40,642 nt of DNA from Erysipelotrichaceae bacterium (GCA_022777645.1 JALFFX010000007.1:1-40642), one strand, 5' to 3'. Positions 16,891 to 27,108 are shown, counted from the first letter of the stretch. Notes: generated from the letters alone by a model not told the origin. Numbers and translations: made by a program.

Positions 16891-18414
16891 ATGAACAAAA
16901 AAATTGCAACGCTTATCTCATATGCAAATTTAATCGTCTCTCTTATAGTGACTATTTTTTATACTAGAATTTTGCTCAGATATGTCGGTGATGATTATGG
17001 TGTTTTTTCATATTCCCAATCGCTAATAAGCTATTTAAATTTATTTCAGTCTACAATGGTTGCTTGTTTTGTGAGATTTGCGACTATAGAAACCGCTCAA
17101 ACAAAAAAAGAACCAAAAATAACAAACAGCATTTTCTTAATTATTTTAATTTTTTTATCTTTTTTTGCCTTGATTGTTGGTTTTTCTTTTTACGCTCTTT
17201 TGAAGACTAATGTATTATCAGTATCTGGGTTTACATCCAATCAATCTTCTTTATTACATACTATTTTAATTATCTCGATTATTCATACTGGTATAGAAAT
17301 GATTCTGTCGTTTTTCTATGTTTATTCGACATTTAGAAAACAATTTATTTTTGTAAGGCTTATCGCTCTTTTAAATACTATTTTATATCCGATTTTTGCA
17401 TTAATTAGCTTGAAATTGGGCGGTGGTATGTTAATTGTGTGCATTGTTATGTTTACTGTCAAAACAATTCTCAGCTTTGTTGTATTTATTTATTGCTTTG
17501 TAAAACTAAAAATCAAGTTCGTCCCTATAAGTGTTAAAGAGTTCTTTTATAAATCTCGCGACATTTTTGTTTTTGCTGGTTTCATTCTCATAAATACTAT
17601 TGTCGACACTTTCAATTCAAGCATTGATAAAATTTTACTTGGTTCATTCGGAACGGCCTCTTTGATTACCACCTATCAACTTGGGATGACATTTTCAATA
17701 AATATTAATAGTGTTTCTTTGGCCTTGACAAATAATTATATACCACTTATTCATGAACTTACTCAAAAAGGTGAAAAGGACAAGATTAATAAGCTTTTTT
17801 TGAAAATAGGTATGTCCCAAACCATTATTCTCCTTATGATTGTTGGTGGTTTTATTGCTTGCGGAATGCCGTTTGTAAAATTATGGGTAGGCATCGAAAG
17901 AATTGATGCATTTTACGTTGCATCATCGCTGATGTTTTCTTTATCCTTTGTCTGCTCCTATAATATTTCGATTGAATACCAAAGAAGTTTAAACAAACAT
18001 AAAGCTAGGGCTTTAATATATGTTTTAGCTGCATCAGTCAACTTAGTTATAACACTATGTCTTTTGTTGTTTGCTAAAACTCTTAATCCTATTGTTTCGT
18101 GTTTAATAGGAACAATTTTCTCCGACTTTATTTTTAAATGGGTTATTATGCCAGTTTACAATCAAAAAGTAATTGGGCTGCCGATGGCAAAACATGCCCT
18201 TCATTATTTTGAAATAGTAGTGGTTGCTTTCATTGCGTTCGCTTTTTCTTTTGGAATTCAAAAAATATTTCCTATAGATAATGATACTGGGCTATTTCTA
18301 ATTGGCGGTTTTTCGTTTGTTTTGTGCTATATGTTGTTGATTTTTGTCTTTATAAAAACTAATGCCGATTGGTCAGAATTAAAAAAATTTATTAGGATTA
18401 AAGATACTGACTAA
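16891..18414 (+). CDS. Wzx-type polysaccharide flippase (MOP superfamily)
   Basis: 507 residues with about 12-14 hydrophobic helices spread over the full length. The N-terminal YANLIVSLIVTIFYTRILL and DDYGVFSYSQSLISYLNL match the Polysacc_synt/MATE-like start. It is predicted to flip undecaprenyl-linked repeat units to the outer face of the membrane. It follows the FrhB-like gene by 13 bases. Its stop overlaps the stop of a convergent glycosyltransferase gene, leaving no room for a terminator between them. Confidence 0.92.
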   Translation: MNKKIATLISYANLIVSLIVTIFYTRILLRYVGDDYGVFSYSQSLISYLNLFQSTMVACFVRFATIETAQTKKEPKITNSIFLIILIFLSFFALIVGFSFYALLKTNVLSVSGFTSNQSSLLHTILIISIIHTGIEMILSFFYVYSTFRKQFIFVRLIALLNTILYPIFALISLKLGGGMLIVCIVMFTVKTILSFVVFIYCFVKLKIKFVPISVKEFFYKSRDIFVFAGFILINTIVDTFNSSIDKILLGSFGTASLITTYQLGMTFSININSVSLALTNNYIPLIHELTQKGEKDKINKLFLKIGMSQTIILLMIVGGFIACGMPFVKLWVGIERIDAFYVASSLMFSLSFVCSYNISIEYQRSLNKHKARALIYVLAASVNLVITLCLLLFAKTLNPIVSCLIGTIFSDFIFKWVIMPVYNQKVIGLPMAKHALHYFEIVVVAFIAFAFSFGIQKIFPIDNDTGLFLIGGFSFVLCYMLLIFVFIKTNADWSELKKFIRIKDTD

Positions 18415-19538
18415 TAGTTTAACCATATTTTGATGTAATCAATCCATTGTTGTTCCCATTTTTGTTTCGAAAATGATTTTTTAACTTCTAAAAATCCGGT
18501 GCTAGCAATTTCGTTTGCTAGTGATTTATCAGAAACCAATCTCAAAATAGCATTAGATAATTCTAAATGACTTGGTTGAATAATTAATCCTGAGTACCCA
18601 TCAATGATAATGTTTGATAATCCGCCGGTTGCTGTTGCAATTACAGCACACTTGGCTCCCATGGCTTCTAGCGCTGATAGCGAAGTTCCTTCTGAACCTA
18701 TGGTTGGAATTACTGCTATATGCATTTTGCTATGAAAATATAGTGAATCATTTGGATTGTAGTTTGTGATTATAACATTATCATATTTCGCTAACTCTTC
18801 CTGAATGTAACTCTTTCTTGGGCCGTCACCCGCAAAATAGAAAAATAGATTTTTGAAGATTTCTTTTGAAGACAAATCTTTGATTGCATCAACCATCAAA
18901 TCAGATCCTCTATAATCTTCAAATCTTCTCGAGAAGCAAATATTAATAGTATCGTCCGGCTTTGATAAAATCATTTGATCATCAACAGCAACATAATTTG
19001 GTATAATTCTTATTTTATTAATTAATGAAGAATCGCTATAGTTTGCTTTAATCCAATTCCAATAGTTATAATCAACACAAATCATGCCTTTAATTTTAGA
19101 AAGAATTTTAATTTTTTGTTTTGTTAATAATAATAATCTTGTATACCTTTTCAAAGGTGTCATTTTTTTTGGAACATCCCACGCTATTCCGTGTTGTATG
19201 GTAATTGCGTTTTGAAAGTGATTGTATAGAGCCATATAATCAGTAGCCCAAATAACCAAATCATCATTTTTAAAATGAGCAAAATTTTTAACTATTTTTT
19301 CAAGTTTTAAGCAGCGCTTTCTAAATGCACCTTTAATTGAATACCCTATAATTGTCAGTGAGTTTGTAGGCTCAAACAAAAAGTCTTTTCCATCTATGCT
19401 TGTCTCATGAATATAAACTTTATAACCATTATTGCTAAGCGTTCTTGCGAGGGTATCAACATAATTATGTAAACCACCTATTCTTAATTCGCCACTAGAT
19501 GTGTAGTGCTCTTCAGTAATGATATGTATATTTTTCAT
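18411..19538 (-). CDS. GT4-family glycosyltransferase
   Basis: 375 residues, GT-B fold. The N-terminal RIGGLHNYVDTLARTLSNNGY has the Gly-rich acceptor-side loop. The donor domain carries NICFSRRFEDYRGSDLMVDA, FYFAGDGP and the EX7E-type EGTSLSALEAMGAKCAVIAT followed by TGGL. It likely uses a nucleotide-activated sugar, identity unknown. It is the second of two minus-strand genes embedded in an otherwise plus-strand locus, starting 3 bases after the other. It converges on the flippase, sharing stop-codon bases. Confidence 0.88.
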   Translation of the reverse strand: MKNIHIITEEHYTSSGELRIGGLHNYVDTLARTLSNNGYKVYIHETSIDGKDFLFEPTNSLTIIGYSIKGAFRKRCLKLEKIVKNFAHFKNDDLVIWATDYMALYNHFQNAITIQHGIAWDVPKKMTPLKRYTRLLLLTKQKIKILSKIKGMICVDYNYWNWIKANYSDSSLINKIRIIPNYVAVDDQMILSKPDDTINICFSRRFEDYRGSDLMVDAIKDLSSKEIFKNLFFYFAGDGPRKSYIQEELAKYDNVIITNYNPNDSLYFHSKMHIAVIPTIGSEGTSLSALEAMGAKCAVIATATGGLSNIIIDGYSGLIIQPSHLELSNAILRLVSDKSLANEIASTGFLEVKKSFSKQKWEQQWIDYIKIWLNY

Positions 19539-19541
19539 GTT

Positions 19542-20693
19542 CTATTCCTCGATACTTTTTCTTGCTAAATTAGAATATAAAAACTCGTCTTTTTTAGGAG
19601 AGGAGGCAGCGTTTTTCATTTTTTCATACTCCTTGCAGTCAACAATGATTGATAGCTGTTCCTTTATTTCTTTTTCTGAGTCTGTGTAAAGATATCGAAC
19701 GTTCCCCCCTAAGTTAATGTGCTGTATTCCATCCCAATGTTTAACTAATAATGGGATGCCTTGAGCAACAACTTGCTCCCAAAAAACAGAATGCCTTCCC
19801 GGGAAACAAGCCAAATTACAGCATGCAAAAACTGGATAGGAATCTTCAGAATTTAACCAACCCAAGTATTTAATTCGGTCACATTTACTCAGCTTGTAAA
19901 ATTCCTCTTTTAACTCTTTCTCAACAGATCCAAAAATAATAAGTTTAATATTTTCATTTAAGTTTTTTACAACCCTCATCAAATTAAGAACTTGTTTTTT
20001 AGAGTTATCAATTTTACCACCAAAAGCAATCACAAAATCGTTATCTGAGTAGCCATATTTTGTTCTTACTTCGCTGATTGTTTTTGCTTTTGAATATTTT
20101 TTAACCAGTTCATCGTCGGCGCCCATTGGCAAAAGTTTGATTTTGTTCGAGGATAGTCCGTATCTCTCTTTTAAAAAGTCAACTCTTGCAGGCAAGACGC
20201 CATAAAATATTTTGCATTGTTTTGCAGCTTTTTTAGCGAGACGTTTCCATATCAATCCATGCAAAATATGTTTTGAAATCCATGTTGTTGCACTGTTTGA
20301 ATAATCTGCGTGTGAATCGAAGTATAACACAACCTCTGGATGTTTTTTTTGATATTTAAGAACTTGGTATGCATCAAGAAACTGAAAAAGATGACAAAAA
20401 ATGATGTCTGGTTTTATTGTTTCGATCTCATGATAAAAATTTGCAAATTTTTTAAGTCTGTATGATATATCATGGTTGTCTTTGATCTTTAGTCTTTTTA
20501 CTATAACCCCATTATTATCAACATATTCATTTTTGTCGCATTTTTTTGGAAGCCCATTTTCATCAAAAAAGAATTCAGACGCAAGAACAAAAACATCGTG
20601 TCCGTTCTTCTTATGATATTTTGGTAGTAAATTTTCATGGTAAGACATGTAGTCTGTATATATACCATTAACGCAAATATTTAATATTCTCAT
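19542..20693 (-). CDS. glycosyltransferase (GT-B, GT4-like)
   Basis: 383 residues. The start RILNICVNGIYTDYMSYHENLLPKY is typical of an acceptor-binding Rossmann domain; YGVLPARVDFLKERYGL and LLPMGADDE mark the interdomain region. The donor part has FGGKIDNSKKQVLNLMRVVK and CLACFPGRHSVFWEQVVAQG, with Glu in the expected EX7E region. Acceptor and donor are unknown. It is divergent from the lipoprotein gene at 20742, with only 48 very AT-rich bases between them, so any promoters must overlap there. Confidence 0.82.
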   Translation of the reverse strand: MRILNICVNGIYTDYMSYHENLLPKYHKKNGHDVFVLASEFFFDENGLPKKCDKNEYVDNNGVIVKRLKIKDNHDISYRLKKFANFYHEIETIKPDIIFCHLFQFLDAYQVLKYQKKHPEVVLYFDSHADYSNSATTWISKHILHGLIWKRLAKKAAKQCKIFYGVLPARVDFLKERYGLSSNKIKLLPMGADDELVKKYSKAKTISEVRTKYGYSDNDFVIAFGGKIDNSKKQVLNLMRVVKNLNENIKLIIFGSVEKELKEEFYKLSKCDRIKYLGWLNSEDSYPVFACCNLACFPGRHSVFWEQVVAQGIPLLVKHWDGIQHINLGGNVRYLYTDSEKEIKEQLSIIVDCKEYEKMKNAASSPKKDEFLYSNLARKSIEE

Positions 20694-20741
20694 CCTAATT
20701 TCAACTTTAAATTAATATAAATATATATTATTATTTATTAT

Positions 20742-21569
20742 ATGATAAATAAATCAATTTTTAAAACATTATTGATGATTATGTTTTCTTTATCTCTTGT
20801 TGCTTGCAAAGAAAGCGAAACGCCACAAACATCAAGAAGAACATATATTTATTTTTCAAACACATTGACGCCAGAGCAAAAGAACGGCTTTTCTATTTCT
20901 ATTACTTTTTCATCGAGAGACAACAAAACAGAAACGGTTGAATGCACCGAAATATTGAAAAGTGGCGTTGTGTCCTCTGATTATCAAAAAGAAACAATTT
21001 GGTATTGTGACGCTCCTAAATTCGCAGAAATGTCAACAATGAAGTTGAAATATAATAATGCCGTATATTCAACTGTTGGCCCTTACAAGCTGAATAGTGT
21101 ATTTTTCAACTGGTCTGCAACTGGCTATTCTGAACACTCTATTGATAATTCGACAGGATGGATTTTATCAACATTATCTGCTGTTAATTTTTGTGAATTT
21201 GTTTTGTCAAGAATAGATCCTTTTTCTGATTCAACATTTTGTGGTTTTAATTCGTACCCCTATCTTCTTGATACATTCTATAATTCGTTCTCGAATGAAG
21301 AGATTGAATCAATGGCATTCATTACTTGGAACGATCAATTTTATGGAAGAGAAATATCTGCCGAAGAAAAGTGGTCAGATATAAAAAAGCAATATCAGCA
21401 AAATCTAGGAAAGCAAGACAAAACAACAAGTGTTGTCATTTATGTTCTTGGCTCGATTGTTTTAATGATTATCACATTCATTTCAATTGTTATATTAGTG
21501 CCTAAATTCAGGAGTAATATTTGTTGCTGGATAAAGCACGTAATTCGAAAGAAAAAATGGAAAAAGTAA
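20742..21569 (+). CDS. lipoprotein with C-terminal membrane helix, unknown function
   Basis: 275 residues. The N-terminal FKTLLMIMFSLSLVACKESE has a lipobox (LVAC) with Cys at ~22. Extracellular residues ~25-225 show no domain I recognise. A second hydrophobic helix at ~230-253 is followed by a strongly basic tail (HVIRKKKWKK). A lipid anchor at one end and a transmembrane anchor at the other would tie both ends to the membrane. The last base of its stop is the first base of a candidate ATG for the polymerase gene (TAATG), which suggests a function linked to polymerisation or chain handling. That link is inference. Confidence 0.7.
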   Translation: MINKSIFKTLLMIMFSLSLVACKESETPQTSRRTYIYFSNTLTPEQKNGFSISITFSSRDNKTETVECTEILKSGVVSSDYQKETIWYCDAPKFAEMSTMKLKYNNAVYSTVGPYKLNSVFFNWSATGYSEHSIDNSTGWILSTLSAVNFCEFVLSRIDPFSDSTFCGFNSYPYLLDTFYNSFSNEEIESMAFITWNDQFYGREISAEEKWSDIKKQYQQNLGKQDKTTSVVIYVLGSIVLMIITFISIVILVPKFRSNICCWIKHVIRKKKWKK

Positions 21570-22996
21570 TGTCAAATCCTAATGTTAAAAAAACGATATT
21601 ATTCTTTAATATTATATTTTTTATTGCCTTCCTTTCTTTTTCGTTTACTGAAACAGTCAGTATAATTCCTTACTTAGGGGATAGGTTTTCGATATCATTT
21701 TTCATTAGTTTAATAGGAATTCCTTTGTTTTGTGTTTCCTATTTCTTTTGTTTTCAAAGCAAATTAAATAATAAACTCATAATGATGTGCTTACTATTGT
21801 TTTTAGGACTGTCAATATCGTCATTTGGCATGGCATTAATGTTGACCCCATCTTATAGCGGTTATTTTGATACAAATCCAGTTAAAGTCTGGTTGGAAAT
21901 AACGGCTAAGTATCTTTATGATTTCATTTGCCTATTTTATGTTTTTTGTATGTTCAAATACATTACTATAAACAAATTTATAAAGGGACTTAGAATTTAT
22001 ATTCTAATTATGCTTGGTTTTACTTTTTTCCAATTTATTGTGTTCTTCGCTAACAATGCTGCGTTATATAAATTTTATGACGTGATTAATTTTCTCGGTC
22101 TTTTTCAAAAATCATCTCTTATTCAAAGACTTGTAAATGCTCATCAAAGTTACAGAGCTTATGGTTTTAGCGGAGAACCCGGACATAATTGTATCTTTGT
22201 CTCATGTATAGCAATACCAATTCTTTCGACTGAAATTGCAAAAAAAATAAGGCAAAGCGAGCAGCAAGACTTTCTTACAATAGTCGCTCTTATTGGCGTT
22301 GTTGTGTTTGGCTTATTGACGCGTAGTCCTGCTGTTTATATCGGCATGTTGATAAATTTTTTGGCATTTTTTGGATTATTTTTAAAATCTCATTCAATAA
22401 AAAGAATATTAAAAGTCATATTGTCACTTTTTATTACTTTTGCGATTGCTTTAGTTTTTATTATTCCTTCCATTAGAGAACAAACCTTGTCGTACTTTGC
22501 AAAAATTATTGACCTAAATAATCAAAGCACAGTGTCTCACTATAGCAGTGTATATAATGATTTTATAGTATTTACAAAATTTCCTCTTTTCGGGTCTGGA
22601 GACGGCATGCAGGGTTATTTCTACATGGATAATGTTATTGGGACTTTTTTCTCAAGAAACGTTGAGGTTCAATCTCTGATGAGCGGAGAAAGGGGCCTTA
22701 TTGAAGGTGGCGCAGGCGTCCCATCTATCGTTTCTGGGTTTGGCGTTTATGGAATTGTTGTTATCTCTATCTTTGTCTACAAAGTATATAGCAATCACTT
22801 TTCATTCAAAAGCCAAGAACCATTAACTAAATTATTCATCGTGATTACATCAATTGTCTTGTTAATAATGCTTTTAGTTAGAAGTGGAATTCACAGAAAT
22901 TATGGAATACTATTATTGTTCGCTTTACACGCTTATTCGTGTAATATCCAAGGCAAAAAACCATTAACATCATATTATGAAACTATTACAATATAA
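21569..22996 (+). CDS. Wzy-like polysaccharide polymerase / O-antigen ligase family membrane protein
   Basis: About 475 residues with 10 or more hydrophobic helices. A large extracellular loop opens with SYRAYGFSGEPGHNCIF, the R..GF.gEP pattern common in Wzy/WaaL-type proteins. A second loop near residue 340 has FPLFGSGDGM. I choose ATG 21569 because it overlaps the lipoprotein stop (TAATG), as elsewhere in this window; in-frame starts at 21521 (TTG) and 21557 (ATG) remain possible. It would polymerise flipped repeat units at the outer face of the membrane. Confidence 0.85.
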   Translation: MSNPNVKKTILFFNIIFFIAFLSFSFTETVSIIPYLGDRFSISFFISLIGIPLFCVSYFFCFQSKLNNKLIMMCLLLFLGLSISSFGMALMLTPSYSGYFDTNPVKVWLEITAKYLYDFICLFYVFCMFKYITINKFIKGLRIYILIMLGFTFFQFIVFFANNAALYKFYDVINFLGLFQKSSLIQRLVNAHQSYRAYGFSGEPGHNCIFVSCIAIPILSTEIAKKIRQSEQQDFLTIVALIGVVVFGLLTRSPAVYIGMLINFLAFFGLFLKSHSIKRILKVILSLFITFAIALVFIIPSIREQTLSYFAKIIDLNNQSTVSHYSSVYNDFIVFTKFPLFGSGDGMQGYFYMDNVIGTFFSRNVEVQSLMSGERGLIEGGAGVPSIVSGFGVYGIVVISIFVYKVYSNHFSFKSQEPLTKLFIVITSIVLLIMLLVRSGIHRNYGILLLFALHAYSCNIQGKKPLTSYYETITI

Positions 22997-23008
22997 AGTG
23001 AGGAAAAA

Positions 23009-23956
23009 ATGGAACCTTTATTTTCAATTATTATCCCCTTTTACAATCCTGGTGACACAATTAATAATGCTATCAGGTGTTTAGAATCAATCGATTGTTC
23101 AAATGAAAATATTGAAATTATTTTTGTTGACGACGGGACAAATCCCGATGATCCTTCGCTGAAAATCGTAAATGATTATTTGTTAAAGAATTATTTTTGT
23201 AGGTGTGTGCACAAAGAGAATGGTGGGCTTGGCGATGCTCGTAATTATGGTGCAATTCACGCTAAAGGAAAATGGCTTATTTTTTTGGATTGTGATGATT
23301 ATCTTCAACCCGAAACAATTGATGTTTTTAAACACATTATGAATCTTGAGAGTTTTGATGTTCTTATGTTTGGATTTAGAGAAGTTGATTTAAATAGTCT
23401 TAGCGTTAAAAGCGAACTCAATTACAAATATCATGTTCTCAGCAATAGTCAAATCAACAATGCCTTCCTAAAAAGATCGATTGTTTCTTTATTGCCTGGT
23501 ACTATTTTTAAAAAGGAATTTTTGATTAATAATGATATTTGGGAACCAAAAATAAAATGGTCAGAAGATCAATATTTCATGTGGGAAGTATTTAACAAAG
23601 CAGAAAGAGTTGTTGTCTCGTCCTATGTTAATTATAACTATCTACAAAATGTTGCTGGATCGATAATGAATTCAACCAGTGTTGAAGAAATGCTAAAATC
23701 ATATATCGAGTTTGAAAGTCTTTCCTCTAAAATGAATAATATAAAAATTGCGGACTTGCTTGTTCCTCGTTGGGCTTTGGGATGTTGTCATGTTTTATCT
23801 GCTCGCTCAGATTATGAATCTTTTGTGCTTTTCCTTAATAAAACGCACTATAAAATTTGGATTAAAAAGCTATTGAAGTTCCCTTCGCTTAAGGTTAGGG
23901 TGCTTGCTTTTATTGGGTTAATATCAAAAAGAATATTCTTTAAAATAATGGGATAG
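23009..23956 (+). CDS. GT2-family glycosyltransferase
   Basis: 315 residues, GT-A fold. It opens PLFSIIIPFYNPGDTI, then EIIFVDDGTNPDD with the nucleotide-binding acids. NGGLGDARNYGAIHAKG leads to the metal-binding DxD equivalent FLDCDDYL. KWSEDQYFMWEVF contains the catalytic-base-type ED motif. No clear transmembrane helix. A GAGG ribosome site precedes the start. Sugar specificity unknown. Confidence 0.92.
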   Translation: MEPLFSIIIPFYNPGDTINNAIRCLESIDCSNENIEIIFVDDGTNPDDPSLKIVNDYLLKNYFCRCVHKENGGLGDARNYGAIHAKGKWLIFLDCDDYLQPETIDVFKHIMNLESFDVLMFGFREVDLNSLSVKSELNYKYHVLSNSQINNAFLKRSIVSLLPGTIFKKEFLINNDIWEPKIKWSEDQYFMWEVFNKAERVVVSSYVNYNYLQNVAGSIMNSTSVEEMLKSYIEFESLSSKMNNIKIADLLVPRWALGCCHVLSARSDYESFVLFLNKTHYKIWIKKLLKFPSLKVRVLAFIGLISKRIFFKIMG

Positions 23957-23959
23957 GCT

Positions 23960-24679
23960 ATGGCACTAAGTAGATTAATATATGGTTTTTTTCAAAAGAT
24001 AAATTCAGCTATATTTAATGCAAAAAAATGTGAAATTGTTGTGGTTGTGTTTCATGAGATATGTTCGCTAGAAGAGGCAGACGACAAGGATCATTTTACA
24101 AGTCTAGAATCTTTTAAAAAGTTTATTGAAGAAAAAAGAGAAAGCATTATTCCAATAAGCGAAAATTTTAAAAATTTGAAATCAAAATCAAATTTGCCTA
24201 AATATATTTTGACTTTTGATGACATTTATGAAAGTGCATATCTGAACGGCATCTCACTTTTAAAAGAACGCGATATACCTTTTACTATTTTTATTTGCCC
24301 TGATTTAATAGGCAAACCTGGCTTCATTAAAAAGGAGCAACTAAATGAATTATGTGCCATGGACAATTGTGAGGTAGCGTTCCATCTTAACCATCATGTA
24401 TTTACCCGCAAAATGAAAAAAGACGCTTTTATAAAAGAAATAGATTGTTCTCTTTTTGAAAAAAAGTTTAATGTTAAATGCTCATATTTCGCCTTTCCTT
24501 ATGGTTCTATGTATGCTTCGAGAAGCTTTTTTTCAAAAAATGTTCTTCTCTCAAAATTTAAAAAAGTATTTAGTACAAGTTTTGCGCACATGTCTATATC
24601 TACTTTCACAAAAAAAAGATATTTTTTGCCGAGAATGACTTACTCTGAAAAGACAAAACATCTATTTAAAAAAGCATAG
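23960..24679 (+). CDS. polysaccharide deacetylase (CE4/NodB-like)
   Basis: 239 residues. The NodB motif YILTFDDIYESAY gives the catalytic Asp and metal Asp. CEVAFHLNHHVFTR supplies the His-rich metal motif, in place of the usual H-S/T-x3-H. FAFPYGS matches the later catalytic RxxfPyG segment. No signal peptide is seen, although residues ~5-20 are mildly hydrophobic. It would remove N-acetyl groups from the repeat unit or its precursor. It starts 3 bases after the GT2 stop. Confidence 0.83.
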   Translation: MALSRLIYGFFQKINSAIFNAKKCEIVVVVFHEICSLEEADDKDHFTSLESFKKFIEEKRESIIPISENFKNLKSKSNLPKYILTFDDIYESAYLNGISLLKERDIPFTIFICPDLIGKPGFIKKEQLNELCAMDNCEVAFHLNHHVFTRKMKKDAFIKEIDCSLFEKKFNVKCSYFAFPYGSMYASRSFFSKNVLLSKFKKVFSTSFAHMSISTFTKKRYFLPRMTYSEKTKHLFKKA

Positions 24680-24697
24680 ATTAAAGGAGACGTATTT

Positions 24698-25906
24698 ATG
24701 AAAATATCAGTAGCGGGAACAGGCTATGTCGGATTGAGCAATGCGGTGATTTTGGCACAATACAACAAAGTATATGCAGTTGATCTTGTTAAAACTAAAA
24801 TCGATCTTATTAATTCAAAAAAATCCCCTATAATTGACAAAGAAATTGAAGAGTATTTAGCAACAAAGAAGTTGAATTTAACTGCCACTCTTAACGGAGA
24901 TGCTGCTTATCGTGATTCTAATCTAATAATTATTGCTACTCCAACAAACTATGATTCAAAAACTAACAAATTTGATACTTCATCGGTTGATTCAGTTATA
25001 GAACAAGTTAAAAGAGTTAATCCTAATGCTTGGATTATTGTTAAATCTACAGTAGGTGTTGGCTTTACTTTAAATGCTAGAAAAGAACATAAATATGATA
25101 AAATACTTTTTTCCCCTGAATTTTTAAGAGAAGGAAAAGCTCTATATGACAACCTTTTTCCTTCTAGAATAGTGGTGGGTGTTCCAGAGAAAAAAGAGCC
25201 TTATTTATCCAAAGCTAAGGAATTTGCTGAATTGTTACAGCAAGGCGCGATTAAAAAGAATGTTGAAACACATATTTTGGGATGTACAGAAGCCGAAGCC
25301 GTTAAGTTATTCGCCAATACATACTTAGCGCTTAGGGTAGCTTATTTCAATGAACTTGATACATTTGCTCAAACCAAAGGCTTGGACACCTTAGATATTA
25401 TTAAAGGTGTGTGCGCCGATCCTAGAATAGGAGATTATTATAATAACCCATCATTTGGCTATGGCGGATATTGCTTGCCGAAAGACACAAAGGAGTTAAG
25501 GGCAAACTTTGAAGATGTGCCAGAAAATTTAATATCTGCAATTGTTGAATCTAATCGAACAAGAAAGCAATTTATTTGCGATCAAGTACTAAAATTAGCA
25601 GGATATAAAAACGATGGAAAAGATGATGTGACAGTAGGCATTTATAGATTGACCATGAAATCCGGTAGTGATAACTTTAGGCAATCTTCTATACAGGGTG
25701 TCATGAAGAGACTAAATGCCAAAGGTGTAAAAATTGTCATATACGAGCCAACATTAAAAGACAAAGAATTCTTTAAATGTAAAATCATTAATGATTTTGA
25801 TGAATTTAAGAGATTATCAAAAGTAATAATTGCTAATAGGTATGATGCATCGCTTGAAGATGTTAAATGGAAGGTTTACACAAGAGATTTATTAAGAAGA
25901 GATTAA
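24698..25906 (+). CDS. ugd: UDP-glucose 6-dehydrogenase
   Basis: 402 residues, close to the E. coli-type Ugd. It oxidises UDP-glucose to UDP-glucuronate with two NAD+. Motifs are the NAD-binding [48 protein letters not shown] and the catalytic-Cys segment [34 protein letters not shown] is a strong match to the Ugd C-terminal domain. An AAAGGAG ribosome site sits 8 bases before the ATG. It starts the well-conserved 3' end of the locus and supplies an acidic sugar. Confidence 0.95.
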   Translation: MKISVAGTGYVGLSNAVILAQYNKVYAVDLVKTKIDLINSKKSPIIDKEIEEYLATKKLNLTATLNGDAAYRDSNLIIIATPTNYDSKTNKFDTSSVDSVIEQVKRVNPNAWIIVKSTVGVGFTLNARKEHKYDKILFSPEFLREGKALYDNLFPSRIVVGVPEKKEPYLSKAKEFAELLQQGAIKKNVETHILGCTEAEAVKLFANTYLALRVAYFNELDTFAQTKGLDTLDIIKGVCADPRIGDYYNNPSFGYGGYCLPKDTKELRANFEDVPENLISAIVESNRTRKQFICDQVLKLAGYKNDGKDDVTVGIYRLTMKSGSDNFRQSSIQGVMKRLNAKGVKIVIYEPTLKDKEFFKCKIINDFDEFKRLSKVIIANRYDASLEDVKWKVYTRDLLRRD

Positions 25907-25909
25907 TAC

Positions 25910-27097
25910 ATGAAAATTTTAATTGTGTGTCAACATTATTGGCCGGAACCTTTTCGAATAACAGACATAGCAGAAAACTTGGTCCGTATTGGACACGACG
26001 TTACTGTTTTGTGTGGGCTTCCTAATTATCCTGGTGGTTATATTTTAAACGAATATAAAAAAAGGAAAAATCGTTTTCAAGAGCATAACGGAGTAAAAAT
26101 TGTTAGAGTAAAAGAAATCGGAAGAAGAAACAATATTTTATTTAGATTCCTTAACTATTGGTCATTTCCACATTATGCGAGCAAAAAAATCAAATCTTTA
26201 AATGATGATTATGATGTTGTTTATTCACAAATGTCATCTCCTATTATGATGACATCTCCTGCTTTGAAATATGCAAAGATAAGCAAGAAAAAGGTTTTGA
26301 TGTATGAAATGGATTTATGGCCTGAGTCTTTGCTTGCAGGAGGCATAAAAAGCAAATCATTGATTTATAAACACTATAAAAAAGTATCATCAAACATTTA
26401 TTCTCGTTGCGATAGTATTCTTGTAAGTACAAAAGAGCATATAGATTACATAAAAGCTCTTCCTGGTTGTGGTAAATGCGATATTACCTATCTTCCTCAA
26501 TATGCAGATTCAATTTTTGAAGAGACACATTTTGAAACAATCGAGAATGGGGTAATTGATTTGATGTTTGCAGGCAACATCGGGAAAGCACAATCTGTAC
26601 AAACGATAATTAAGGCTGCAAGTCTTCTTAAAAATGACTCTCGTTTTATGTTTCACATCGTAGGAAGCGGAAGTGATTTCGAAAATGTTAAAGGCTTGGC
26701 CAAAGATCTAGAATTAAATAACGTTATTTTTTATGGGCAGAAACCAGTTGAAGAGATGCCTAATATTTATCGCATAGCCGATGTAATGTTAGTGACTTTA
26801 GAGAATAAATCTTATGCAAGCATGACCATTCCTGGAAAAATGCAAACATATATGGCGGTTGGAAAACCAGTTATTGGTGCTATTAGCGGAAGTTGCAACG
26901 CTTTCATAAAAGATAACGAGATCGGTTTTGCTTGTGAAGCCGAAGATTATCAAGGCCTTGCTGATTTGATTTTAATGTTGAAGGAAACAGAATTGAGGAA
27001 AATAGGTCTTCGTTCAAAAGAGATCTATTATGAAAAATATTCAAAAAATATTTTTATGAAAAAAATAATTGAATCATTAAAAAAGCTTTCTGATTAA
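25910..27097 (+). CDS. GT4 glycosyltransferase, WbuB-like
   Basis: 395 residues. The opening ILIVCQHYWPEPFRITDIAE and LPNYPGG belong to the WbuB subgroup, which moves N-acetylhexosamines such as L-FucNAc onto polyprenyl carriers. MDLWPESL and LPQYAD follow. The donor domain shows FAGNIGKAQSVQTII, VGSGSD, FYGQKPVEEMPNIY and KMQTYMAVGKPVIGAISG. It is the last plus-strand gene of the locus, 3 bases after ugd. A hairpin lies 12 bases downstream, but without a T-tract. Confidence 0.9.
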   Translation: MKILIVCQHYWPEPFRITDIAENLVRIGHDVTVLCGLPNYPGGYILNEYKKRKNRFQEHNGVKIVRVKEIGRRNNILFRFLNYWSFPHYASKKIKSLNDDYDVVYSQMSSPIMMTSPALKYAKISKKKVLMYEMDLWPESLLAGGIKSKSLIYKHYKKVSSNIYSRCDSILVSTKEHIDYIKALPGCGKCDITYLPQYADSIFEETHFETIENGVIDLMFAGNIGKAQSVQTIIKAASLLKNDSRFMFHIVGSGSDFENVKGLAKDLELNNVIFYGQKPVEEMPNIYRIADVMLVTLENKSYASMTIPGKMQTYMAVGKPVIGAISGSCNAFIKDNEIGFACEAEDYQGLADLILMLKETELRKIGLRSKEIYYEKYSKNIFMKKIIESLKKLSD

Positions 27098-27108
27098 GTT
27101 TAACAACA

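Noticed and set aside
21521-21568. TTG start at 21521 for the polymerase
   Set aside because: It would extend the protein by 16 charged residues inside the lipoprotein gene; ATG 21569 fits the coupling pattern better, though ATG 21557 is not excluded.
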